Of a DNA stretch of 64,000 nucleotides, positions 45,848 through 53,426 are shown in pieces. Both the position numbers and the translations under genes were made by a program. The stretch comes from Tindallia californiensis (GTDB lineage Bacteria; Bacillota; Clostridia; Peptostreptococcales; Tindalliaceae), in the NCBI RefSeq assembly GCF_900107405.1, contig NZ_FNPV01000003.1, forward strand, positions 351,580 through 415,579. The letters run 5' to 3'. Under the pieces are notes generated by a model that ran no database searches, was not told where the DNA came from, and saw nothing but the letters and a program-made list of their open reading frames with translations. Each line of letters starts with the position of its first letter. The first letter of the stretch is position 1.

Positions 45848-45958
45848 CCAATTTTTTTGATTTCTCGAAAAAATTGATCAGATAACGCACCCATCCGCTG
45901 TTTAGTCACATTGATACATAACTTCTTTCCTTACTCTTGAGCCTAATATATTGAACAT
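45848..45958. other. Spacer between cobalamin RNA and eutS promoter
   Basis: Non-coding spacer. Apart from the AT-rich inverted repeat next to the -35 box I find no structure, and no hexaloop pair. Confidence 0.4.
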
Positions 45959-45990
45959 AAAAAATCTCTCCAGTCCCACTGAAGAGATTT
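45959..45990 (-). terminator. Terminator downstream of cobalamin riboswitch
   Basis: The minus strand has AAATCTCTTCAGT-GGG-ACTGGAGAGATTT (one G-U pair) followed by a T run. It lies about 95 bases past the aptamer and 110 bases before the eutS promoter. Confidence 0.92.
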
Positions 45991-46010
45991 AAGTAATTAA
46001 TTTCACCATC

Positions 46011-46037
46011 ACAAACAAGACAAAACGGCTTGTTTGT
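46011..46037 (-). other. Hairpin between riboswitch and terminator
   Basis: ACAAACAAG and CTTGTTTGT form a perfect 9-bp stem with a 9-base loop. It could be an expression-platform element. Its loop is not an ANTAR hexaloop. Confidence 0.55.
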
Positions 46038-46085
46038 TTCACATATCACTTATCCCCTTCCTATCTCCCGTAGGAACTTCGGAGT

Positions 46086-46251
46086 CTTACATGGCAGGTC
46101 TCCTGGCTCTGCTTCTCCGTCTTCTGTATCCTTCCCATTGCCTGTGACAACAGTGGTAATTACAGAGACTCAGCATTACAGTGGCGGGACCGCGGAGGAA
46201 TTACACCTCTCTTCCCTTTTCAACCATTTGAAAAAATGGTCACCATACAAG
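46086..46251 (-). ncRNA. Cobalamin riboswitch
   Basis: The minus strand carries the B12-box sequence GCCAGGAGACCTGCC, the GGGAA...GGTG...TCCCGCCACTGT core and closing P1 strands CTTGTATGG / CCATGTAAG (9 bp with two G-U). A following TTCCTA-CGGGAGA-TAGGAA hairpin is a candidate regulatory L13 stem. It has its own promoter and terminator and precedes the eut operon, whose lyase needs adenosylcobalamin. Confidence 0.95.
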
Positions 46252-46269
46252 TATTATTTAGTTGTTCCC

Positions 46270-46298
46270 ATCTTATCATGAAGCGGACCCACCGTCAA
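46270..46298 (-). promoter_or_regulatory. Sigma-A promoter of the riboswitch RNA
   Basis: The minus strand has TTGACG, a 17-base spacer and TAAGAT, with the start expected near 46263, about 12 bases before the aptamer. The RNA to the terminator would be about 305 nt. Confidence 0.82.
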
Positions 46299-46373
46299 GC
46301 CAGCCTTTTGCCAGTTTCTTTGTTTTCGAAAGATGTGCCCGAGGCGACAGATCCCAGGACGGTCTTAGGCTGA

Positions 46374-48620
46374 TTAATCGATTCCATATTTCCTAAGTTT
46401 TTCATAGAAATTAGATCGTGATACCCTCAATAGATTGGCTGCTTTTGTTCGATTATTATTAGTGCTCTTCAAAGCATTGAGAATGGTTTCCTTTTCTACT
46501 TTTTCCAACAAATTTTCCAGAGGCTGCACTTCATTGGCCAAAGGATTAATATTTTCATTTTTCCATAAGTGCAGCGGCACATGTTTCTCTCTGATCTGAC
46601 TCCCCTCCACCATATTGAGCAGCCTTTCCAATAAATTTTCCAGTTCCCGAACGTTGCCAGGCCATTTATATTCGCATAAAACTTTCATCGCTTCTTTGCT
46701 AACGGTTTTAAGCGGTAATTGGTACTTTTTCGTCAGCTTATCCATCAGATACTCTACTAACAAAGGAATATCCTCCGGTCTTTCTCTTAAAGAAGGCACC
46801 GTAAAAGTCAGGACATTGATGCGATGGTATAGATCCTCCCGAAAATTTCCTTTCTTGATTTCTTCCTGCAAATCTTTGTTCGTTGCCGTAATAATTTTGA
46901 CATCCAAAGGAATGGTCTGCTGCCCACCTACCCGTTGTACTTCTTTATCCTGAATAACCTGCAATAGTTTGGCTTGCATGGCAGGACTCATATCAGCAAT
47001 TTCGTCGAGAAAAATAGTTCCTCGGTCTGCCTGCTGAAATTTACCCGTGCTGCCACCTTTTCTGGCTCCTGTAAAGGCACCTTCCTCATAACCGAAGAGT
47101 TCCGCTTCAATCAACTCTTTTGGAATCGCACTGCAGTTAATATGAACAAAGGCTTCATTGCGTCGTTCCCCACAAAGGTGAATGTTATTGGCAATATAGG
47201 TTTTTCCCGTTCCACTTTCTCCTAACAGCAAGACATTGGAATTTGTTTTTGACGCATTGACAATAAAATTTTTAATGGCTCTGATCGCATCCGAATGCCC
47301 TATGATCCGATCGTCAATCTCCTTAACGCTTTCCATAAAGTTTTCCACTCTTTTTTTATAGTAATACACTTCGTTTTCCTTTTGGCCTAACAAATAAGGC
47401 AAACACATCTGCAGTTCTGCGATTCCCCGATAGACAGCAATCGCTTTTTCACGACAGGTTTCATAACCACAAGCTTCACAATTCAACTCATCTTCTTTGC
47501 TATACTTCTGGCTTTTTGCCAGTATGTCTCGTATTTCTTCTTCACTTGGGATTGTTCGTTGTTGCTGAAGGGTTTTGTAATACACCCTTCTGGAAATTTG
47601 AACTTTATTCTTTTTTACCGGTCTCTCCGGATCGCCGGCTCTTTTGGCGATGCTTTCATTCGCAAATTCGATGACTTTTCTTTTCCGGTATTGAAGAGAG
47701 CTGTTATCGTGAAAAAAGTCCGGCCCATCAATACATCCTTTGCAGTAAAGAATATCAATCAGCATTGGTTCCAACTTACCTTCCTCAATAGCCCGAAAAG
47801 TTTCCAGCACCTCTTTTTTGCCTTCTACCACCGTGATTTTATTATTCAGTATATCCGTGCTGATTTCAGCCGCCTTTAACAACCCTCCTGCCACAGGAAA
47901 AACCTGCCCACGACATTCTTCGTAAAAGTGATTAAAAGCAGCCGGCCTTACTTTTCCCGGATCTATCTCATTTTCATCAAACATCGCTTTCAATTCCGAA
48001 AACAAGAGGACATAGTCTACCGTATTTTGGGCGTATTCTTTATCAATTTCTGTTTTTTTCGCAACACAAGGCCCAAAAAAGACAATATCTGAACTTACTT
48101 TTTGTTGTTTCTTAATGTAATCGGCCACCGCAATCATCGGAGAAACAATAGGCGCTAAATGATGAATCAATGATGGATAATGGCGTTCCACCATATTGAC
48201 AATAACCGGACAGGGCGAGGTGAGCATCGGTTTTGAGATGGGCTCCCGATAGAGTTTCGCATATTCCCTTGCTACCATTGACGCACCCTGTGCCACTTCA
48301 TAAACTTGATCAAAGCCCAATTTTTTTAACGCTCCCACCAATCGATTCGGTTCTTCTTCAAAAGCAGCTACGATAGATGGTGCTAAAATGGCAATGGTAA
48401 TATTTCTTCGGTTTCTCAAAGATTTTTCAACGGCACTCCTGTCTGATCGAATGACTTTATTTTTCTGAGAACAGACATTGACACAAAATCCACACTGAAC
48501 ACATTCTTCTTTCATTAACTCCGCCTGATCCCCCTCAAAACGTATGGCATTCACAGGACATCCCCGGACACAGGAATAGCATTTTTTGCAAGTTGTTTTT
48601 ACGTCAGAAACAATCGGCAT
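46374..48620 (-). CDS. Sigma-54 activator with ferredoxin / hydrogenase-like sensor
   Basis: A 748-aa enhancer-binding protein. It has two [4Fe-4S] ferredoxin motifs (Cys11/14/17/21 and 40/43/46/50) and an [FeFe]-hydrogenase large-subunit-like region (about residues 70-375). The three H-cluster loops there read TSPCP, GPCVAKK and CKGCIDG instead of TSC[CS]PxW, MPCxxK and CPGGCxxGG. Next come a CEACGYETC iron-sulfur motif, an AAA+ domain (GESGTGKT, GAFTGA, IFLDEIAD) and a C-terminal Fis-type helix-turn-helix. It is likely a redox or H2 sensor controlling the adjacent hydrogenase operon. The ATG at 48620 follows GGAGG. Confidence 0.9.
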   Translation of the reverse strand: MPIVSDVKTTCKKCYSCVRGCPVNAIRFEGDQAELMKEECVQCGFCVNVCSQKNKVIRSDRSAVEKSLRNRRNITIAILAPSIVAAFEEEPNRLVGALKKLGFDQVYEVAQGASMVAREYAKLYREPISKPMLTSPCPVIVNMVERHYPSLIHHLAPIVSPMIAVADYIKKQQKVSSDIVFFGPCVAKKTEIDKEYAQNTVDYVLLFSELKAMFDENEIDPGKVRPAAFNHFYEECRGQVFPVAGGLLKAAEISTDILNNKITVVEGKKEVLETFRAIEEGKLEPMLIDILYCKGCIDGPDFFHDNSSLQYRKRKVIEFANESIAKRAGDPERPVKKNKVQISRRVYYKTLQQQRTIPSEEEIRDILAKSQKYSKEDELNCEACGYETCREKAIAVYRGIAELQMCLPYLLGQKENEVYYYKKRVENFMESVKEIDDRIIGHSDAIRAIKNFIVNASKTNSNVLLLGESGTGKTYIANNIHLCGERRNEAFVHINCSAIPKELIEAELFGYEEGAFTGARKGGSTGKFQQADRGTIFLDEIADMSPAMQAKLLQVIQDKEVQRVGGQQTIPLDVKIITATNKDLQEEIKKGNFREDLYHRINVLTFTVPSLRERPEDIPLLVEYLMDKLTKKYQLPLKTVSKEAMKVLCEYKWPGNVRELENLLERLLNMVEGSQIREKHVPLHLWKNENINPLANEVQPLENLLEKVEKETILNALKSTNNNRTKAANLLRVSRSNFYEKLRKYGID

Positions 48621-48702
48621 TAAAACACCTCCGGTACAGCGTATCTTCCAGAAAAACTTATTCATTATATTTTACCACAATTCTTGCAATTCTATCAGAA
48701 GC

Positions 48703-48730
48703 AACGACGCTTTACAAACGACGCTTTACA
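48703..48730. repeat. Two tandem 14-bp repeats upstream of the activator gene
   Basis: AACGACGCTTTACA occurs twice without a gap (48703-48716 and 48717-48730), 83-110 bases before the start of the sigma-54 activator gene. Possible operator for its expression; no regulator can be named. Confidence 0.75.
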
Positions 48731-48767
48731 TCTGTTATCATTGATACCTGGTTATTTCCTTACCTGC

Positions 48768-48798
48768 AAGAAAAGCCCGCTACCCATGGGTAGCAGGC
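48768..48798 (-). terminator. Terminator of the hydrogenase operon
   Basis: The minus strand GCCTGCTACCC pairs with GGGTAGCGGGC and is followed by TTTTCTT. It separates the membrane-protein gene from the sigma-54 activator gene, so the activator is probably transcribed separately. Confidence 0.85.
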
Positions 48799-48813
48799 GC
48801 TCAGTTGCTTTTT

Positions 48814-49326
48814 TCAGCTTTTGATATTTTGAGGCAGGTATCGATAAACCACTAATGCCATACCTCCACCAATCATTGCTGTATAAAACTGAGGCATGGA
48901 AAAAGCGGCAATCAAAGGCGTTGGAATACCAGAAAAAAAGGTAAAGGCCATTAATCGAATCAATACAGCCATCATAAAAAACTTTCCAACACTGGCAGAC
49001 AGCACGGCCAGCCACTGATGTTGGGGGTAAAGCCCCTGAAAAAGCAACACCAGCGTTATATTTCCACACATCACCACCGGCAATAAAGGAAATAAGGGCA
49101 TAATCCCTAGCAGGTAAGCGGCTAAAGGTGTGATGCATCCAATCGTGATGGCTGCTCCAGGACTTACCAGTAATACCGAAAGCATTAGTGTCATATTAAC
49201 CAAAGGGCCTACCACCGGTTGAGCAAAGGACGCAAGTCCAATTTGAAACATAAGGGTTAAAGCAAGTAATACAGCTGTTTTAGCTAGCGAAGCTGTTTCC
49301 GTTCTTCGTTCTGTTATCGTCGACAT
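48814..49326 (-). CDS. ECF-transporter S-component-like membrane protein
   Basis: A 170-aa protein with five or six hydrophobic segments, a charged N-terminus and the alanine-rich first helix (LAKTAVLLALTLMFQIG) typical of small substrate-binding ECF S components. No T/A/A' subunits are nearby. It is the last gene of the hydrogenase unit. A cofactor or metal precursor as substrate is conceivable but not shown by the sequence. Confidence 0.75.
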   Translation of the reverse strand: MSTITERRTETASLAKTAVLLALTLMFQIGLASFAQPVVGPLVNMTLMLSVLLVSPGAAITIGCITPLAAYLLGIMPLFPLLPVVMCGNITLVLLFQGLYPQHQWLAVLSASVGKFFMMAVLIRLMAFTFFSGIPTPLIAAFSMPQFYTAMIGGGMALVVYRYLPQNIKS

Positions 49327-49391
49327 TGTCCCACTCCTTCTTTTCCTTTTTCAGAAAACAGGCCCCAAAATCAATTTCTTCCGATCTACCT

Positions 49392-51104
49392 TCAATGTGT
49401 ATGCAGCAATTCATGAGCTTTGTGCCCACCTGGTTCACCTAAATAGTTTTTATATATTTGCATTATCAGTGGGTTTTCATGAGACCGCCTAATCGCAGCA
49501 TTTTTATCCATCTGATACATGCCTTCCATCCGATCTTTTATCATTGCCATAGAGTCTTTTAAGGGCGCTCCACCACCATTGATACAGCCACCCGGACATC
49601 CCATCACCTCTACAAAATGATAGGCTTTTTCGCCAGATTCAATTTTTTCTAACAGTTTTTTCGCAGCGGCCGTTCCATGAACAACAGCTACCTTTACTTC
49701 CATACCAGCTATTTCCAGGGACGCTTCTTTGGCATTTTCCAGACCCCGGACAGCTTCATAGTCAAGGCGGTCAAAAGCTCCCTCTGTCAAGGTCCAAGCT
49801 ACGGTTCTCAAAGCAGCTTCCATCACACCACCTGTCGTTCCAAAAAGACGGCCGGCACTGGTGTGTTCACCAAGAAAGTCATCATAAGGTGCATCGGCTA
49901 GTTTTTTGAAATCTATTTTTTCTAACTTAATCCATCTGGCCAGTTCCCGGGTTGTTAACACCGCATCCACATCCTGTATCCCTTTCACTACCATCTCTTC
50001 CCGTTGCGCTTCATATTTTTTTGCGGTACAGGGCATCACCGATACCATAAATATTTTTTTAGGATCTATGCCTTTCAAGCTGGCATAGTAAGATTTTGAA
50101 AGCGCTCCCATCATTTGCTGCGGTGACTTGCAGGTAGAAAGATTCTCTGTAAACTGCGGATATTCCGTTTCCACATAACGGATCCAACCGGGAGAACAAG
50201 AGGTAAACATCGGTAATTTCCCACCATTTTTTACTCGCTGAATAAATTCAGTTCCCTCTTCCATAATAGTAACATCGGCTGCAAAATCTGTGCTAAAGAC
50301 TTGATTGACACCTAATTTTTTCAGGGCTGCATTCAGTTTTCCCGATATATCCGTCCCCGGTTTCATTCCAAAGGATTCCCCCAAGGTGTGTTTAACAGCC
50401 GGCGCTGTCTGCACCACTACATGAACTTCCGGATCAACTATGGCTTGCATCACCTTCCGAATTTCCTGTTTTTCCACCAACGCACCTACGGGGCAAACTT
50501 TCACGCATTGGCCACAGTTGATGCATTTGGTTTCAGCTAAGGGCTGATTTTCTTTTGTGGAGACAAGGGTATCGAAACCCCTCTCCTGATAGTGATAAAT
50601 ACCAATATCCTGAGTTTCCCCACAAACACGAAGGCATTTTCCGCATACAATACATTTGTTCAGATCTCTTTCGATGGAAGGGCTGGATAAATCCAAGGCT
50701 TTTTTCTGCTCTATGGTTTTTAATAGTTGTTCTCCCCGAGAAATATCATACTGATAGCATAAATCCTGCAACTGACACTCACCAGAAGTTCGATCGCAGG
50801 TCAGGCAGTCGTTAGGATGGTTGGCAATTAATAATTCTAAAGTAGCTCTCCTAGAGTTTATCACTTTTTCACTTTCTGTTTCAATCACCATTCCATCACA
50901 GGCTTTTCGATTACAGGATGCGGTTAAGTTTTCTTCCCCGTCAACCTCTACCACGCACAATCGACAATTCCCTTCGTTTCTCAGATCTGGATGGTGGCAT
51001 AAGGTCGGAATTGCTATTTGATGGTTTTGACATATTTCTAAAATAGATTCCTCCTGATTTGCGGTTATTTCCTTCTGATTAATGGTCAGTTTTATTGTTT
51101 CCAT
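49392..51104 (-). CDS. hydA: [FeFe] hydrogenase catalytic subunit
   Basis: A 570-aa M3-type hydrogenase. It has an N-terminal [2Fe-2S] domain (about residues 1-78), a His-Cys [4Fe-4S] site (HPNDCLTCDRTSGEC), two ferredoxin clusters (CIVCGKCLRVC and CINCGQCVKVC), and an H-domain with TSCSPGW, VMPCTAKKYE and EVMGCPGGCINGGG. The C-terminal small-subunit segment ends KAHELLHTH. TSCSPGW is a natural variant of TSCCPGW. It catalyses reversible H2 formation; length and domains fit the NAD(P)-linked multimeric group, but its NuoF-like partner is degenerate. The ATG at 51104 is chosen over 51143, which overlaps the upstream gene. Confidence 0.95.
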   Translation of the reverse strand: METIKLTINQKEITANQEESILEICQNHQIAIPTLCHHPDLRNEGNCRLCVVEVDGEENLTASCNRKACDGMVIETESEKVINSRRATLELLIANHPNDCLTCDRTSGECQLQDLCYQYDISRGEQLLKTIEQKKALDLSSPSIERDLNKCIVCGKCLRVCGETQDIGIYHYQERGFDTLVSTKENQPLAETKCINCGQCVKVCPVGALVEKQEIRKVMQAIVDPEVHVVVQTAPAVKHTLGESFGMKPGTDISGKLNAALKKLGVNQVFSTDFAADVTIMEEGTEFIQRVKNGGKLPMFTSCSPGWIRYVETEYPQFTENLSTCKSPQQMMGALSKSYYASLKGIDPKKIFMVSVMPCTAKKYEAQREEMVVKGIQDVDAVLTTRELARWIKLEKIDFKKLADAPYDDFLGEHTSAGRLFGTTGGVMEAALRTVAWTLTEGAFDRLDYEAVRGLENAKEASLEIAGMEVKVAVVHGTAAAKKLLEKIESGEKAYHFVEVMGCPGGCINGGGAPLKDSMAMIKDRMEGMYQMDKNAAIRRSHENPLIMQIYKNYLGEPGGHKAHELLHTH

Positions 51105-51117
51105 ACCTACTTTCCCC

Positions 51118-52308
51118 CTATTCTTTTCCAAAAGAGTAATCAAAAGAATGATTATCTGCCGCTGTTACGATCAAATTGATAGCTGTTTTCCCATAACCGC
51201 ACAGTGCTGAATGCCGGATGGAATTTCCTAGATACGATATTTTTTCTCTGTTTTGAGGGTTTTCATTTTGATTTTCTGTTTCTAATAAGTCACCTAAGCG
51301 TTTAATTCCTTCACGACAAACCGAACATCGTCCGCAGGAGTTTTTATGATTGTTCCTCAGAGCACTCCTAAGTGTTTTTTTCGCTTCCGATTCCTCGGAA
51401 ATGACTTCTGCCACACCGGAGCCTAGCAACAGTCCCGCTTTTTGAAAAGATGCATCGTCAATTACAAGATCCAGTTCCTTATGTGAAATAAATCCTCCCA
51501 AATCTCCTCCTATCTGAAGGGCATACCGATGAGGCAAATCCATTTTTTCTGAAACTTTCTCCATCATTTCCCTTAAAGTCGATCCCATATCGACCTCCAT
51601 CAAAAATCCTTCCCCTTTGTGTTCCACATAAAATATTTTTGACCCGGCATTTCCTTCTTTACCGCTGGATCGATACCACTGGCTACCATTACGAATCACT
51701 AGAGAAATATTCAAAAAAGTTTCCACGTTGCTGATAAAATGTTTTTTTGTCTCCCAGATATCTTCCGTATCCCTGTAGGGTGAACGGGCCTGACTCAGAT
51801 TTTCCCTATAGTTTGTTAGCAAGGAAATATCTTGCGTATAGTGAATCTGATCATGAGATAATACATGCACGGAAAAACACACCTGATAACTTTTAAAGTA
51901 TCCCATCTTTTCCAGTTGTCGTATTCGCATATTCAACATCTGAGCAATAAACTGATTCTCTTTACTGACAAACAAAGTTATCTCTTCTGCTAGAGTTGCT
52001 TTTGCTGATAAATACATGCCCAATATTAAGGAATAAGGATTTTGCAAAGCCAGCATTTCATCCATTTTCGAGTGAACAATGCTTGTGGTAATGCTTTTTG
52101 CTCCTTCGTACATTGATAAGGTTTTCATATAATGACCAACCGATTCGCCTCTACCGTCTCGGCTCTTTAACCCAGCTTCCATGATTTCCGATATAATTTC
52201 ATAACCAGGAAAATTATAATCTGACATAACTCCATCATTGCTTGCATCACGACTTATCTTTTCAACACTGGTCAACTCTCTTTCATTCAGCCATAAAGCG
52301 TTTTCCAT
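51118..52308 (-). CDS. Degenerate NuoF/HydB-like protein
   Basis: A 396-aa protein co-transcribed ahead of the hydrogenase. The C-terminal third keeps the NuoF iron-sulfur motif (CGRCSVCREG near residue 326 and the distal Cys in ALCGYGK). The N-terminal half follows the NuoF layout, but the FMN loop GRGGAGFPTG is reduced to SRDGRGESVG and the acidic NADH-site segment NxDExEPG is unrecognisable. It may pass electrons without binding flavin or NADH, or may be regulatory. The start has AAGGAG upstream and a sigma-54 promoter 50 bases away. Confidence 0.8.
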   Translation of the reverse strand: MENALWLNERELTSVEKISRDASNDGVMSDYNFPGYEIISEIMEAGLKSRDGRGESVGHYMKTLSMYEGAKSITTSIVHSKMDEMLALQNPYSLILGMYLSAKATLAEEITLFVSKENQFIAQMLNMRIRQLEKMGYFKSYQVCFSVHVLSHDQIHYTQDISLLTNYRENLSQARSPYRDTEDIWETKKHFISNVETFLNISLVIRNGSQWYRSSGKEGNAGSKIFYVEHKGEGFLMEVDMGSTLREMMEKVSEKMDLPHRYALQIGGDLGGFISHKELDLVIDDASFQKAGLLLGSGVAEVISEESEAKKTLRSALRNNHKNSCGRCSVCREGIKRLGDLLETENQNENPQNREKISYLGNSIRHSALCGYGKTAINLIVTAADNHSFDYSFGKE

Positions 52309-52358
52309 AGGTTTTCACTCCTTCTTTTTTTATCCGCAAGCGGTTTTCCTTTATTAAA

Positions 52359-52374
52359 TGCAAATTATGTGCCA
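52359..52374 (-). promoter_or_regulatory. Perfect sigma-54 (-24/-12) promoter
   Basis: The minus strand reads TGGCACATAATTTGCA, matching all 16 positions of the TGGCACRNNNNTTGCW consensus. It is 51-66 bases before the NuoF-like gene and faces the hydrogenase operon. Confidence 0.93.
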
Positions 52375-52457
52375 ACCTGTCTCAGTGGCTATGCTTGCCC
52401 ATTCGTATGATTCGTCAGAATATATAGCAATTTCACGCACCTTTTTTCTCTTTATAC

Positions 52458-52575
52458 TGTCCTGTTTTCAGGACAAAAATAAAAAGAAACACCTTATCTT
52501 TGCTGATAAAGTGTTTCTCAGAGGGGGTTTTTTTGCACCGTCCTGGAAAAAGGACAGTGTCTTGAAAAAAGGACA
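52458..52575. promoter_or_regulatory. Three 18-bp palindromic enhancer sites
   Basis: TGTCCTG-N4-CAGGACA is perfect at 52458-52475. Copies with one mismatch per half lie at 52539-52556 (CGTCCTG/AAGGACA) and 52558-52575 (TGTCTTG/AAGGACA). They lie about 85-215 bases upstream of the -24/-12 promoter, the usual place for enhancer-binding sites, and overlap the 3' end of the neighbouring transcript. Binding by the Fis-type activator at 46374-48620 is inferred. Confidence 0.7.
52475..52517 (-). terminator. Terminator of the importer-DUF169 operon
   Basis: The minus strand GAAACACTTTATC pairs with GATAAGGTGTTTC (six-base loop) and is followed by TTTTTATTTTT. It prevents readthrough into the hydrogenase operon. 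Confidence 0.9.
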
Positions 52576-52582
52576 GTTTTTG

Positions 52583-53410
52583 CTATTCAACATCCCGTTG
52601 TTTTTCTTTTTCCTTTTGTTTAGGTGTTCCATAAGCTCCTCTATAGTAATTATCATTCGGTTTAATCTCTAAAGAGCTCACCAGTCCATTATCCGACAGT
52701 CTCCGGGCTATCTTTTTTTTGTTTTTATTATCTTCCATTGGGTTTGTGGTTTGAATCAGCCCGTCTACAATCGGTTCAAAATAATGGTAAGGAAATCCGA
52801 TACCTAGTTCATTTTCAGACCATTGCCCCACACAACGGGTACCAGAACATAACATGGATATATTCAGAGAATTTGTTTCATAGGGATAGCTGGTGCATTC
52901 CTGACATATAGCACACATCCCAGCCATTTTAATGTTTTTCAGCTGTCCAAAATGATAGGCATAACTCTGAACAATCCGCATGGCATTATAGGGGGATGTT
53001 ACAAGAACCACCACATCCGGCTCGTCCTCCTGATAAGCATCAAGAGGCTTGATTTCAACCCCGGCACAACGATGTTGACAATACACCATATCCTTTGCCA
53101 CCGACCGGCTGATACATAAGTTTTTATAAACACCTAACTGTTCATGCCTGCTTCCCGAAAGGGATTCCTCGCTAATTTCCGTAAATCCTAAGGCTCTTGA
53201 AGCAGCCACACAACTTGAGTTTTCCATATTCATTTTATAGTGAGAACCTTTTGATGCATTTTTGATAGCTGTACAGTAAGGCATCCCATTTTTGTGTTCA
53301 AAAGAAGTCGATTTTTCATAATCATTTTCTGTGAGTAAAAATTTTACACCTACAGGCTTTCTGCTGAAGGATAACAATGATTCAATTAAAACACAAGATT
53401 TATTTTCCAC
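52583..53410 (-). CDS. DUF169 cysteine-rich protein
   Basis: A 275-aa protein of the DUF169 family with about a dozen cysteines, including CQHRC (near residue 112) and CAICQEC...CSGTRC (about 165-200), suggestive of a bound metal or cluster. The segment RKPVGVKFLLTENDYE near the N-terminus is typical. No biochemical function is established as far as I know. The GTG at 53410 has AAGGAAG upstream; an ATG at 53470 would overlap the previous gene. It ends the importer operon, so a link to the imported substrate is plausible. Confidence 0.8.
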   Translation of the reverse strand: MENKSCVLIESLLSFSRKPVGVKFLLTENDYEKSTSFEHKNGMPYCTAIKNASKGSHYKMNMENSSCVAASRALGFTEISEESLSGSRHEQLGVYKNLCISRSVAKDMVYCQHRCAGVEIKPLDAYQEDEPDVVVLVTSPYNAMRIVQSYAYHFGQLKNIKMAGMCAICQECTSYPYETNSLNISMLCSGTRCVGQWSENELGIGFPYHYFEPIVDGLIQTTNPMEDNKNKKKIARRLSDNGLVSSLEIKPNDNYYRGAYGTPKQKEKEKQRDVE

Positions 53411-53426
53411 AGGTATCTTCCTTTTA

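Noticed and set aside
45959-46085. EutV-binding dual hairpin in the riboswitch RNA
   Set aside because: Checked all A-N2-G-N2 hexamers between aptamer and terminator; none is flanked by complementary arms, so the titration mechanism is not claimed.
49392-52308. Standard electron-bifurcating hydrogenase HydABC
   Set aside because: No HydC/NuoE-type gene is present and the NuoF-like partner lacks FMN and NADH motifs.
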